This document shows positions 42,955 to 55,263 of a stretch of DNA of 64,000 nt, piece after piece. Each line of letters starts with the position of its first letter. The stretch's first letter is position 1. A program made the position numbers and the translations under genes. The DNA is from Aspidapion aeneum (Eukaryota > Arthropoda > Insecta > Coleoptera > Brentidae): positions 3,726,501 to 3,790,500 of the forward strand of contig OY755048.1 of the NCBI GenBank assembly GCA_963576565.1, read 5' to 3'. Below the pieces are notes generated by a model. It searched no databases and was not told where the DNA came from. It worked only from the letters and a program-made list of their open reading frames with translations.

Positions 42955-44640
42955 TCTTATCTGAGGGCACGCAGTGCCTCGCCAAGTTCGCGCGCCGTAA
43001 CCATCTTTTCTGGAAACATTTCAGCCGATATTTGACCTACCTAAAACTCTGCTTCGGAATGAGCTACGAATTTGAACAGTCGTAGATCTCCATGGAGTTA
43101 ACAACCCCTCCAAGTTTCATGGAATTCCATAAAGTAGTAAAGTAGTTACGAAATTTCAAAAAACGTCGAAATTGCCACTCACTCACTGACTCACTCACTC
43201 ACTCATGTATAGATCATCAATATTCTACTGTACTTCCAGACATGCTACAAAGCTGAAATTTGGCAGACAGATAGAAATTATGACCAAACCCAAGGGCGCA
43301 CCCAGGGGGGGGGGGCGGGGCTCGGGCCCCCCCCAAGCCTATGATTTTTGTGTATATTTTCCACATATTTCATGAATAAGGCCCCCCCCAAGACATATTC
43401 CTGGGTGCGTTACTGCTGAAACCCCTGGGAAAAATCAAAAAACCCCAAAATTTTAATTTACTCCCCTCCCCTATACATTTAAAGTTATATAAAAGTAGCA
43501 TCGCCCACTTCCAGAAATGCTAGAGAGTTGAGCTTTGGCAGATTGATAGGAACTATGATAAAACTATAGGAAAAAAATCAAAAAACCCCAAAATTTTTAT
43601 TTACTCCCCTCCCCTATACATTTAAAGTTATGTTAAAGTAGCATTGCCCACTTCTAGAAATGCTAGAGAGTTGACCTTTAGTAGACTGATAGGAACTATG
43701 ATAAAACTATAGGAAAAAATTAAAACACCCCAAAATTCTAATTTACTTCCTTCCGCTATAAATGTAAAGTTATTTAAAAGTAACACTGCCCACTTCCAGA
43801 AACGCTAGAGAGCTGAACTTTTTAAGACTGAAAGACAATATAATAAAACTATATGAAAAAATTTTAAAACACCAACATTTTAATTTACTTCCCTCTCTTA
43901 TAAATGTAAATTTATATAAAACTAACATTGCCCACTTCCAGAAACGCTAGAGAGCTGAGCATTGGAATGCTAATAGAAATTATGATAAAACCATGGGAAA
44001 AAATTAAAACACCCCAAAATTCTAATTTACTTTCTTCGATCCCCTATACATATAAAGTTATGTAAAAGTAACATTGTGCACTTTCAGAAACGCTAGAGAG
44101 CTGTGCTTTGGAAGGCTAATAGGAACTACGATAAAACCATGGAAAAAAATTAAAAAACCTCAAAAATTTCAGTAAGGCATTGCAAAAATTTTGAACAATA
44201 TTCCACATATTTTACTACTTTAAAAATTAAGTATTATCCAATTCCTTTAAAAAAGAAGTGAAATCATAACAAAACATTTCATGTAAAAAAAGGCCAAGTA
44301 CGCGAAAATGGCATTCCGTAAAAAGAATTGAGATAAAAGTAAAGCCAAGTTCTCCAATACAAATTTCAAAATGAAAGGTTCTTACTAGTTTGGAAATATT
44401 TTTCTAAACTTGGCTATTACGGCTGTAAATGACTCTTAGGCACAGTGCTAAATTGAACATAAAGAAGTTTGGCTGTAATAGCAAAGTTTAAAAAAATATT
44501 TCCAAACTAGTAAGAACCTTTCATTTTGAAATTTGTATTGGAGAACTTGGCTTTACTTTTATCTCAATTCTTTTTACGGAATGCCATTTTCGCGTACTTG
44601 GCCTTTTTTTACATGAAATGTTTTTGTTATGATACATATA
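42955..44640 (+). repeat. Tandem-unit repeat element T, copy 2
   Basis: Opposite orientation to 13690-15595. It opens with TGCCTCGCCAAGTTCGCGCG and a (CTCA)n stretch (43179-43204), continues with about six ~145-bp units carrying GCTAGAGAG(T/C)TGA and TACATTTAAAGTTAT, and closes with a ~370-bp near-perfect palindrome (44268-44640). A G/C-homopolymer MITE splits the first unit. Copy 1 has fewer units. Confidence 0.85.
43295..43410. mobile_element. G/C-homopolymer MITE, copy 3
   Basis: GGGCGCACCCAGG at the left, long G and C runs, ATTTTCCACATATTTCATGA, and CATATTCCTGGGTGCG at the right. It interrupts a tandem unit of element T between ACCAAACCC and AAACCCCTGGG, giving a short flanking duplication (about AAACCC). 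Confidence 0.8.
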
Positions 44641-45017
44641 TTTTTGTGGAATTGACTTAAATTCTTACATTTTTAAATGAGATAATAGTTTCGAAGTTAA
44701 AGGCCACTAAATAAAAAAATTGGTCAAAATTCAAAATGGCGGAAAAATTGTCTGACAAAAAACATACAACAGCGTTTTTGTAGGAAATTTTATTGTCTTC
44801 AACGGTTGTCTAAAACTGTACTGTATCCAAGATGGCGGGGGGAGCCAACACCCCTCCAAGGTCTAAAACTCAATTTTTTTAGGCCTCCAATGTCAACAAC
44901 ATTTATGTCAAAACCGGGACTACATCACCTTTTGCAAGCTGAAGTCTTTTTTTCGCTCTAATGACCGGCCCATTGGACGAATTGTTTGTCCTTTATGATA
45001 AATTGTGGGGCCTCTTA
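44641..45017. other. Spacer, no gene seen
   Basis: AT-rich with two AAATGGCGG / AAGATGGCGG phrases; unclassified repeat sequence. Confidence 0.4.
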
Positions 45018-46149
45018 GGGCCGGTTTATCAATGCCGGGGTTCAATTGTACTTCGTGTTAGCTAGCCCTGGGCCAACTCTGACCTTGGGGTAACCCTCGA
45101 GTTAAAGAGAAAAGTGTTTATCCACGCGATTTTAACCCAGAGCTCCGAAACTCGCAGGTTGGCAATGCTGGTAACAATCGACCATCTAAGTTTTCCCTTC
45201 TTATTTAATAGTCTGTGGAATTTTTGACATTTTGTGGTTATAATCATATGTGTTTTTGTATTTTTGGTTTCGGGTGTTTTGTTAGAAAATATTATTTGGA
45301 AAAAACTTATTCAGTTTCTTCAGTTATTGTACTCTCCAGTAAGTATCTACTATATGTATGATGAAAATAATTTAGCTACATTAAAATTTGCATGTAGTTC
45401 CAACTTTGTAAATTGTTTCTGTTGTACTTAACTACTAATTATAGTCTAAAATAAAAATGCATCTATAGGTACCTATCTACCTATTAAAGCTAGATAATTT
45501 AAGAGATAAAATAAGTTAAAAACAAATGGATTAATGTCTTTGGTATTCGATCATAATTCTGCATTTTTTAAGGTTATTTTTAAACCAATACACCTATTTT
45601 ATTTTTGTTACAGGTCATGTCTTTACAAGGAAACCAAACAAACTTCTAGATTTTAATAAAGAAATATCAATAAGGCACATCAACAAGAAATAATGGTACT
45701 AGTTTCTGACACATCAACATGTTATCCCGGAATGACTGACACCCCCCTGTGCAGAGCAAGCAGAGGCTTCCTGGATGACCAGAAAGTATTTAAAAACCTT
45801 GATGTGATATATTATTTATTCTGTAGCATATTTTTTGAATTATAAAAGTACTCTAGCATGTTGCAATAATTTAAGTATTTTATTTTGATGTTTCGTACTA
45901 TATATAAACTTAATTGTTGATTATTTCTGATTCCTAAAATACTGTTGTATAACAAAAGAACTTAATAGTCATTTTTCAGGGGCCGCCAAATAAAAATTTA
46001 AAAAACTCAGTATTTGAAATATACATTCACTTTTTATTTTGCATTTTTAAATACATATTAAAAGTTTTAAAATTATATACATAAATTAGTATTATAATTA
46101 TAATAAAACTGGTACACATATTGATGAAGATTCATATGAGAGTGGGCTT

Positions 46150-46240
46150 TGCAGCCCTTCCGCTGCGACCGCCAGTGGGTCTATATTGTGGCTCGGTACC
46201 TACACATATATTTATTGGGTGCTTTTCTATTAAACATGAT
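46150..46240 (+). repeat. Short dispersed repeat S, copy 1
   Basis: GCTGCGACCGCCAGTGGGTC then TGGCTCGGTACCTAC matches the core of the insert at 53890-54110. Unclassified; could be a SINE, but no pol III boxes are clear. Confidence 0.5.
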
Positions 46241-46642
46241 CTTGCACATAGAAAAAAGAATATTTATTTTTGGCTTGCTTGTTAGACTGCTCCCATTGCA
46301 AAAATCTCCATGTCTGTGGAGAATTCTATCTTCTCAGCCTCGCACCATAAAAAGTATCACCGCTAGTGTTTTAAAAATTTCGGAGCATCCTATTTAACAC
46401 TAAAATTGAAGTACACAAGTTGAATGTTATGCTTTTGAGAAAAATCAACCAAAATAAAAAAAAACACTTCAAAATAATTGAAAATTTTGATGTTAAACCA
46501 GAGCTAAATGCGCTACCCTGCCGTTCGAGCGCGGGTCAAGTTAGCCTAGGGTTAACCCTCGAGTTTGGATTTCCCCTTGGATGGATAAACACTTTTGAGA
46601 ACTTTAACCCAGGGCTATCTCTAACTCGAGGGGTAACCCTCC

Positions 46643-47900
46643 CAGGCGCGGCTCGTCCATAGGAGCGCTGGTGCGCGCGCACCCCCAGCAAAAAAAGGAA
46701 AAAAAATAAATACAAACTATTATTAAATAATTACTGTTGTTTTTTATTTATATTTTAATGATCCTGATCCCACTAGTGGCATCTATCGGCCATTAATGGA
46801 AGTAATTAATATCTTTTCGACTTGACGCTTGCTGCCGCATACGGTGGCCTTCGATCGCCTCGCCTCGCTTGAATCTAGAGATATGAGAGGGCAGGCTTGA
46901 ATCTGGAGGTGCGCATGTATTCGGCGTTCCTCTTTAATCCAATTTTTGCAACGCAATTGGATCGGAAATGCTCGGGATATCGGTCGAGAAAAGGGCGGGG
47001 TGGTGCGCTAAATCAATACACACTTGCATCGTTTTTTTTATAGTTCTCAGCTGATTACTGTTTATATTATCGTTAGTATGCGTGTATTGGGCGTAATTAA
47101 AATTTATTTACGCAGTTTTTAAGTGAATTTTATGCTGTTTTCGGCTTCTTGTTTGTAATTTTTGGGTTAATTATTATCTACAAGTGTCGAATATGTCTGA
47201 GGCAGTTATAAGTTCGGGTAATTCTGGAAGTAATTCAAGACTTAATTGTGTACAAATCATTATAGCAAGCTTTTCCTCCTTTAATTTAAATCAAAAAATT
47301 GAAATTAAAAGATTAGGAAGGCCGACTCCAGAACTAGAATTATCGCAAACTTGCTCCAAAAGAAAAGAAGGTAGGAATTTTAAAAGATACTTTAGAAAAG
47401 GTATTTACCAAAAAAACAACTGGATTTGTGGATGTGATGTTACAAACTCGTTATTTTGTTTTGCATGCTTATTATTTTTCAATGCAAGCATGGATAAAAG
47501 GTGGAGCCGCATAGGGGTAACTGACTTAAATCATCTACAGGCAAAAATTAAAAAGCATCAATTTTTGAATCAATATATACGAACATTACAATATGAAATG
47601 GTATTTGAATCAAAGGCTAAGATAAAACGGTTTTGTACATTGAATTAATGTTATCCATCGTTAGCTAAAAACTAATATGTATGTATACTGTAGGTAATTT
47701 TTTTTTGTGTAGGCATATTTTTATTTATTGGAGACCTGCTTTTTTTTACTTTGACAATCTTATTACCTAGTGGGCACCATAAGTTCTTTTATTTGGCTAC
47801 AAATAAATATGTAAATTTTTTTAACTTTATTTATTTTAAATTTATTTCGACTCACTTATTATAGCGCACACCCATTCTTATACTTCGCGAGCCGCCACTG
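46643..47900 (+). mobile_element. Non-autonomous hAT with an exact 8-bp target duplication
   Basis: AACCCTCC flanks both ends (46635-46642 and 47901-47908). The ends are CAGGCGCGGCTCG and the complement of CAGTGGCGGCTCG. Inside is the N-terminal zinc-finger part of a hAT transposase (47184-47648), but the catalytic and dimerisation regions are absent. The 1,258-bp element belongs to the same family as the one starting at 63569. Confidence 0.92.
47184..47648 (+). pseudogene. hAT transposase N-terminal fragment (TTF/ZMYM-type zinc finger)
   Basis: The 154-residue frame begins MSNMSEAVISSGNSG. From about residue 45 it reads LGRPTPELELSQTCSKRKEG then NFKRYFRKGIYQKNNW, and CGCDVTNSLFCFACLLFFN near residue 85. 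This is the TTF-type zinc finger found at the start of ZMYM-like hAT transposases (hydrophilic start, FxxxW, then CxxC in FCFxCLLF). The following WSRIGVTDLNHLQAKIKKHQ is the usual next segment, with the His closing the finger. Family members are about 600-800 residues; here the frame ends at 47648 soon after the finger. It may still bind transposon ends, but it lacks the catalytic domain. The uninterrupted frame suggests moderate age. Confidence 0.8.
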
Positions 47901-47924
47901 AACCCTCCATTGTTAAACCGGCCC

Positions 47925-50900
47925 TCAAGCTTCTGGTTAAAGCTTTTTTACTCAGAAAGTACTCCCAGGCTTAACATATCTCCTGTTTATTACTTGAAAG
48001 AGTCTATTTAGCTTTATTTCTGAAAAGATGTCTCAAAACCCAATAGAAACACCATCGGTTTTCTCACGTTATGTTGTGTGGGTTTTTTTAAATTGCTTAT
48101 CCAGGTGTATACTAATATACTATACAAAATAATAATATGCTTGTACTTGCTTACTTCTTTGAGGATTTCATTGAATTTATTATCTTTATAACGAACTTAG
48201 CACGTAGGAGGGTTTTGTATTCAAGTTGAACGTTGCGCCATCCCCTGAGTTTTATTGCTTGGTGCACATTGAACATGTATTTGCATGTCTTGCAAGTCCT
48301 TTGGGTTTTTTAGCGAATCCCCCTTAGTTTTTTATTTATTTATTCGGACTCGTAAAGTGTTACAGTCGTGAGCCTTTTATAAAAAAGTCTTATCCTTTTA
48401 GTGTCACCTTCGTTTCTAAAATACAAAGAAACATTGCATTGTTTGGAATTTTATTTAGCAGTTTTTAAAGATCGCCTAAATGTCAGGCTGTCCATACGAG
48501 TTTAAGCAATTCTAATGACATTAGTACAATAAAGCCACGCAGTAATAGTGCCAGGCAAAAAAACTCTCGAAAAAACTAATTTTTTTAGAAAAAAAATATT
48601 TTATCATATAATACTTTTCCAAAAAAGTAATTTATATTTTTTTTAAAAATATTTTTTCAAAAACATGTTTGCTAAATGAAATAAACAAACTTGCAATCCT
48701 AAACCTCGTCGGTGGCAAATCGGACCGCGGCGAATCGCCCGCGGCGAATTGTACCATCTCGAGGGGATGCAATAAACATTGTCCTTGTATCCCCAACTAC
48801 TCACATGGTGAGAATAATAAAAAAAAATAATTGTTGAACACGAAAAAAAGCATGAAACACAATGTAAATAGGGGATACAATGACACGTTTCCATTTTCTG
48901 AAGGAGTTTTCAAAAGGCAGTTTAAAAAGTTAATTTATTTCTTAATTTCATTTAATTAACCCAATGTCTAATTTATCCCCATATCGTATGCATTGTTGCC
49001 CCAGACTTTGGGATACATTGAACTATTCTCCGCTAGTTTTTCCAAGACTCTCCAAAAAAAATAAGTTTATCTGGAAATGCCTGTATAACGGAATTCCGTT
49101 ACTAAAGGATCCAAAAACATGAAACAAAAATATTTTTAAGGTAGAGATGACACAAAATTTAAAAACTGTCCACTATATCCCCAGTCTCCCCAACTATTAA
49201 TTATAATGCGATCGTCGATAACAAGGGCAGAAATCCGACAAGATTTAACTATTTTGCATGTGCTGGAACTGCAAAAACTGGAAAGTTTTCTACGTTTTTA
49301 ATCCTTGAACTAACACGATCGAATAACGGGAGTCTAGTGTAAGTATTACGATCTTTATCATTAAAGGAGTTAGGTATGTTTATGTACTATTTAATCCACC
49401 TTACAAAAATGAAATGTGATCAAAACTATACAGTGTGTTCCAAGTTAAGTGTCCACCATTGCTAACTTTTTATTATTAAAGATAGAAAAAAGTTTGAATT
49501 GGCAAACTAGTAGAATTTTTGATGCTCTTTAGGATACTTAAATCAAAAAAAAAAATAGAGCATTGCTTTTTGGAGATTTCGAGCTTTTTTAAAAAACATT
49601 AAAAAAAATTAAGTCAAAGAATAATTTATAATTTTTTCTGATGGGTTTTTTAATTTTAAACAAAAATTGTCTTTTGATTGATCACAGATTTCTCCATTTC
49701 TTGAAGAGAAGCCAAGAGAGCTATTATTTTTTTCATTGCTGCAATTTCTTTTCTTTTTATTAGTGTCAGTATAACATGTCAAACTTAATTATATAATTAT
49801 TTTTGTATGATTACTTTTTTCTTCTTAAATAGTGTTTACCACATTTGACGATTCAAGAAGTTTGATGTCCTAGAACTTTATGCAGGAAACGAAGATATAA
49901 ATGACAGTTCAAATTCCAGAGGTTGGGAGAGTATACTTGATTTCTACAAAAATATTACTCACTGATTCATTTCTGACTGCTGCTTCTGACCCCATATAAA
50001 CCACTGTGTAGCGCACTACTTGTGAGTGTCATTTATACATAATTTACTCTAAACAAACAAACAGTGCACGGTTTAGACAAGTCATTGTGTTGCTGGTTTT
50101 TCGATCGAATGGAGTAATTTATCAGTTTTTCATTCATTCACTGCAGGGTTTGTCAGCATCCATCACCCAGCACATATTATATAGTGGCATTCTTTCTTCT
50201 CCTTTAAGCATCAAACCACCACACAAACTCGGATCAATTTTAGTGGCATGGGAGAGAAGGCTTACGACTTAAAATATCGTCTTAAGGATCATACAACATA
50301 AAATATCTGAAAACTTTGTACCAATAAATCTAGATCTTTTTTTTATAGTGTCGGATTGTTAAAGAGTATACCCACGCTATTCCAGATCACACTCATCCCC
50401 TGGAAAAACGCCGCCATCTTGATTTAAGGGTACTTCCAATTTCTAGCCTAATTTCTAATCTAGAATAGGGAATTAAACAGTTTTTTCTGCAACAAATAGG
50501 TTTCGCTCCAATGCAGCTCAATCGTATTATTGTCTACTAATTATGGCTGAAATAAGCGGTAATAAAATTACTCAAAATTTATATCCACATAAAATATAGG
50601 ATTAAACGTTAGCACAAGGGGTTTTTTTTAAATATTTTATAGTATTGAATTATAAAACACCCTATCATGATCGCCATATTACTCTTAGAAAAAAAATATT
50701 AAAAAAATAATTAAAAAGTTTAATGGTTTTTTGCTAGTTTTATAAGCGCACCATAATTGATTTTTAATATCAACTTGTCTCTTCCGTGTTGGTAATGATG
50801 ACCCACTTTTTCCAATTAAAGCACAGTTAACCTGTTTCAGAGCATCGGAACGCAAGTTTAATTACAAAGCAATAACGAGACTAAGCTGGTGAAAAACGCG

Positions 50901-52505
50901 AAAAATAACCACCGCATACACCCCTTTGGGTGAATTTGCTTTAAGGAAACTCAATGCAATTTGACAGGTCGTTAGGTTAAAGTTCTCACTAAGCTCAAAA
51001 GAGGCGCTGCGGTCGCGCATTTGTTCTTTTTTCTATTTTTTTAAAATATTATCTGTGGTTTGGATTTTCCGTCCCCCTTTTATTCATGTAGAAAAACCTC
51101 TTCCACCGCATTTTATTTCGGGTTCATTTTAAATCTATCTTTTTGGCTTATGTAGGTAATATTTGCTGCTGTGATGCATTAACATTAAATTTTGTTAAAT
51201 TTGTAACTTTTGCAATTTTTAAATATTAAATAATGAGAATTTCTAGTTGCTTTCCTGAGTGAAGTGTCTAAAGTTCAGACGAGTATAAGATGCATCGTTT
51301 TCCGAGAAATTTTAAGGTAAGTTTTCTTATTTTCTCATTTGAGGTTAGATTGGCATTTGATAAAATTTGTATTGGTAGTGCCTTTCCTTCTTATCGCTTA
51401 CTTTACGGAACTCTGAATACAGGTTTCCAATGCCTGGTAGGTGCCTTATTTGCCCATAAATACGTACAAATTTAGTGTTAATTTTATGTCTATCTCTTTC
51501 TTTTGATATTAAGTAAAAGGGAGACACATACAAAATTAGCACTAAATTTGTGCTTAATTGATGGGTAAACGAGGGATTAATAATAAATAAATAAATTTAT
51601 TCCTTAATTTTAAATCTTTATCTTACCATAATCTAGTACATAGGATTAACGTGGTTATAAGTGGATTTTTTAAATTGTTTTCAGCTTTTGGATGATATGT
51701 GCTACCACTGATAAGCTATGTATATACTGCTTTGAAACATACCCTACACAACTTACAACCAAGGCGAGGAAGTACTTTTAAATCACGTCAGATTTTCGTC
51801 AAACTGGTAAAAAGTAGACATTTGAGAATGATTCTCTTCACGAACAACTGTTTCATTATTTATTCACTCATCACTTACCAGAAATGTTAAAAGCAAATTT
51901 AAGTATAGTAGATAGTGTTTGGTTTTTCATTATATTTTATTTTACCAATCAATTAGACTATGTATTATTTCATCTATAGTTAGTCGTTAATTTAGTTTTT
52001 ATTTGTACCTTTTTTTATAATAATAAAAACTCATTTAAAAAATGTTTTATTTATTGGACTTTATATATCATTTTCAATCTGTTTATATCTTATAAAGACA
52101 TTGTATGTCTTTATAAAATATTGACTGATTAAAAATTTCAAAAAACTTTAAAATTAAAGAAAATTTACTATAAAAGGCGATTCAAATTTCCCGCCTCAAC
52201 TTTTAGTTCGTCACTAAGCTCAGTAGTGGGCACCACAGAGTTAATGATCTGTCAAACAGCCGGAGCTGCCTATCTAATAAAAACTCACTGAACCGCAGCA
52301 AAAATCCTTTATCTATGAATACAGTAATCGGGCGTCTTTTAGCAAGTGGACACTTTGCAATTTTACCTCTGTAATCCCGACACAAACTAAATATATTTAA
52401 GCAAATTAAAACAAAATTTAGTATCTTTCTCCTTAAAGACGAGTACGAGGGTTGTTTTTTAAGTTTTGCATATACGGCTGGAATAAAACAGTGGATAACT
52501 TTTAA
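47925..52505. other. 4.6-kb region without a recognisable gene
   Basis: AT-rich sequence. Things visible: a single end similar to the MITE at 15672 (near 48529); a GC-rich CCGCGGCGAAT / CCCGCGGCGAAT pair (48723-48750); several TATCCCC/GGGGATA motifs at 48770-49190 that may be the remains of a Tc1/mariner-like element; ACAGTGTGTTCCAAGTTAAG near 49431, which resembles a mariner-type end; and one exon-like start (51290). No frame longer than about 80 codons shows a known domain. Confidence 0.5.
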
Positions 52506-52682
52506 CAGTGGCGTATATAAGGGCGGGGGGGGGGCCCGAATACAAGATTTTTTTAGAGATTTTCCACATATTTCATGAATACAAACATAAAATAGCATAA
52601 AATAGGACCTCATGAGGTCTCGCCCCCCCCCCCCCGAAACTGTCTCGCCCCCCCCCGAAACTTTTTTCTATATACGCCACTG
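52506..52682. mobile_element. G/C-homopolymer MITE, copy 4, exact 8-bp duplication
   Basis: Ends CAGTGGCGTATATA and the complement of TATATACGCCACTG; ACTTTTAA flanks both sides (52498-52505 and 52683-52690). Eight-bp duplications with CAGTGGCG ends place the family in the hAT superfamily. Confidence 0.9.
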
Positions 52683-52815
52683 ACTTTTAAAGAATTTATT
52701 GTTTCTCGAAGTATTAAAGCTGTAATTTCTCTCGTTTGTTGGCACTGTCAACGTTGCGTTCTTTAAGGCGTCGACTGGTTCCTCGTTCATAGACATCGTT
52801 ATGATTGATTAATTA

Positions 52816-52979
52816 CAGATGGATGCACCCAGGCTGGGCGGGCTCTGGATTCGCCTCCCCCACCCAAGCCTAAGATTTTTTTAGATATTTTCCACATATT
52901 TCATCAATAAAAAGATAAAATAGCATAAAATAGAGTCCTCGACCCCCCCCCCCAAGGCATATTCCTGGGTGCGCCACTG
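52816..52979. mobile_element. G/C-homopolymer MITE, copy 5
   Basis: CAGATGGATGCACCCAGG at the left and CCTGGGTGCGCCACTG at the right, with the same internal TTTTCCACATATTTCATCAAT and ATAGCATAAAATAG phrases. The flanking duplication is not clear. Confidence 0.8.
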
Positions 52980-52983
52980 GATT

Positions 52984-55085
52984 ACATACTAACTACTGAG
53001 AAAAACATGGTTATAGATGTAACAGTCCTACACAACTTTACAACAGGCAGTGATCATAGGATGGTCAGAACAAAAATCTGCATTGACAGCAATTTCGAAA
53101 TGAAAAGAAAAATTGATAATAACAATGAACAACTTGAGATGAATAAACTTAAACAAAATAAAGCTATATACAAAGAAATGCTAAAGGAACAGCTAACCCA
53201 AAACTGCGAAAAATAAAATATAGATGAAATAAATGATACGGTGACAAGAGGTATGACCAAAATAGGAAAAAATGTCGCACAAAAAGATAAAAAGAAAGAA
53301 AATTGTATGTTAAAAAAAATAAAGAAACTGATGGCTGAACCTGGTGAAAGAAGGAAAAATAACATCGATAAAACACAGAAATAAATAAAACTATAAGAAA
53401 TATGAAATGTCTAAGGCCGACTCTAGGTAGATATGAAATAATTAAAATAAAGGATACGAACGGCATAGAGACTAAGAGGATATTATAAATATCACACAAC
53501 TCTTCTATACAGAATTATACGAAATAAAAAGGGAACTATCGCGAGAAACCATGAAGAATTTTTAAACAAAAATAAAAAACATAAACTCAGAGCTACAACT
53601 TGAAATAAGCAAACCGGAAATAAAGAGAGCATTAGAGAAAATGAAAAATAACAAATCACCTGGAAAACACGGAGTAACGGCAGAAATGCTCAAAGACGGT
53701 TGTAAGGCTGTAGTTAGTACCCTACATATTCTCCTGAAACAAATACTAAACGAAAAAATAACCCCAAACAACTGGAAAGAATCCCTAACTATTATTCTAC
53801 ACAAGAAAAGTCATAGAGCAGACCAAAAAACTATCGACCTATAACACTCCTCAATGTTATTTATAAGTTTTTCACGGAAATATTAACAGATGCATGTATG
53901 TATGTATTCGAAAGTGGTGGCAGGCCCTACTGGACCTCCATGCACTGCGACCACAAGTGGATCTATTGTGCCCACGTACCTACGTACTGAGTTTGACTAA
54001 AGTGGCAAATTTTTTTTTTCCACCCAATACATAAAAATCTCAGATTACAACAATAAATGATTTAGGCTTAACACTTAACTTATAGACTAACTACATAATT
54101 TGATGGATATCAATCAAAGAACAAGCAGGATTCAGAAAAGGTTTCAGTACAGTTGACAACCTATTAATCACGAAAATACTAATAAAACGAGCCAACGAAT
54201 ACAACATTCTGCTACATATTGCGTTTATTGACTCTGAAAAAGCTATCGATAGTATTGGGCACTGGGCAGTAAAAGCATCTTTAATTAATAGCCGAATAGA
54301 TCACAGAAACACAGATTTAATAGCCAATGTATACAGCGAAGCAACAACATCAATCAAAATCCATGAAGGAACCAATCCAATCCTCATAAGAACAGGTGTT
54401 AGACGGGTGACACAAAATCCCCTAAACTATTTAACCAGGCCCTAGAAGATGTTTTTAAAACCTTAGATTGTGAAGAAATAGGCATCAACGTAAACGGACA
54501 ATACTTTAAAAACCTAATATATGCTGATGATATTGCCTTATTAACAGATAAAGAAGAACTAATAAAAATAATGGAGGAACTGGATACATAAAAATATAGG
54601 CTTGAGTATGAACTGCATTAAAACTAAAGTCATAACAAACACAGATGAGGATATTACGATCAGAATAAACCAAGAGCAAATAGAACAAGTAGAGGAATAT
54701 ACCTGGGACAAATTATTCAACTGAAAAAAGAAAACCAAACAGCTGAAATCAAGAGACGAGTAAGATTGGCCTGGGCAGCATTCGGTAAATAAAGCTACAT
54801 ATTAACAAATAAAAATCATCCTCAGTACCTCAAAACGAAAGTGTATAAACAAAGTATCCTTCCTGTACTTACCTATGGATCTCAGACCTGGACACTTACA
54901 AATTAAACATGGATAAGGTAACAAATGCCCAAACTGGAGAACTTGGGAAAATAAAAGAAGTAGGGGGAAGACCCCAAATGAGATGGGCGGACGATTTGAA
55001 GAGACATGCAGGAGCTAGAGAAGAATGGATGATATTGGGGGAGGTTTATGTTCAAATATGGATTGAAGAACGCTAGATAGATAGA
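52984..55085 (+). pseudogene. Decayed RTE-like non-LTR retrotransposon
   Basis: Scattered over three frames is one LINE polyprotein in order. HNFTTGSDHRMVRTKICID (53029-53090) is the endonuclease C-terminus. MKNNKSPGKHGVTAEMLKDG (53641) is the start of the reverse transcriptase, then EQAGFRKGFSTVDNLL (about 54118) and the catalytic NLIYADDIALLTDKEEL (about 54510). SILPVLTYGSQTWTLTN (about 54860) and PK.DGRTI / MRWADD-type sequence complete the C-terminus. The motifs fit the RTE-type LINEs common in insects. Many stops and frame changes, plus a ~220-bp insert at 53890-54110, show it is long dead. The 5' end begins directly after the MITE at 52816-52979. Confidence 0.82.
53890..54110 (+). repeat. 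Short dispersed repeat S, copy 2, inside the RTE-like LINE
   Basis: It interrupts the LINE between ...TEILTD and ISIKEQAGFRK. It starts with GCATGTATGTATGTATT, carries TGCGACCACAAGTGGATC and CCCACGTACCTACG (shared with 46150-46240), and ends in AT-rich sequence. GATG on both sides may be a short duplication. Confidence 0.6.
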
Positions 55086-55263
55086 AATTGTTGGGACTTA
55101 GGTCGGAGCTGTATAGAGTCCAAGTCCAACAATTCGACGTTTCGTTGGGTTAAAAATTCAATGGTTTTTTGTACTTTGTGCGTGTGTTGCATATATTGTC
55201 TTGGTGGAGGATGATTCGTTGTTCGGGGTTCGTTTTTGACGCTGATATTTAACAAGAATTAAC
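55086..55263. other. Spacer with a 45-bp hairpin
   Basis: TTGTTGGGACTTAGG and AGTCCAAGTCCAACAA (55088-55131) form a hairpin; a possible LTR end or terminator-like fold of unknown origin. Confidence 0.35.

Larger units (their letters stand above)
45018..47924. mobile_element. PIF/Harbinger-like element (GGGCCGGTTT ends), hosting a hAT
   Basis: The left end is GGGCCGGTTTATCAATG and the right end, once the hAT at 46643-47900 is ignored, is the complement of GGGCCGGTTTAACAATG. Subterminal GGGTTACCCC / GGGTAACCCTCGAG and GTGTTTATCCA motifs occur inverted at both sides (45090-45122 and 46555-46640). Flanks are TTA on the left and TCA on the right, close to the 3-bp TWA duplication of PIF/Harbinger. 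No transposase was found. The family name is an inference from the ends. Confidence 0.6.

Noticed and set aside
48770..49190. A complete TIR element with GGGGAT/ATCCCC ends
   Set aside because: Several TATCCCC motifs are present, but no two ends align well and no TA or other duplication is clear.
51290..51340. Possible first exon (ATG, MHRFPRNFK, then GTAAGT) with a TTTTCAG acceptor near 51681
   Set aside because: Ten codons and consensus splice bases in AT-rich DNA are not enough; the putative second exon reaches a stop within nine codons.
52203..52613. 136-codon minus-strand ORF
   Set aside because: Its N-terminal part is the G/C-homopolymer MITE and the rest has no recognisable domain; the MITE's exact 8-bp duplication shows the ORF is a chance fusion.
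53007..53499. Minus-strand ORFs of 103-111 codons rich in Phe/Leu/Ser
   Set aside because: They are the antisense of an A-rich, decayed LINE frame on the plus strand.
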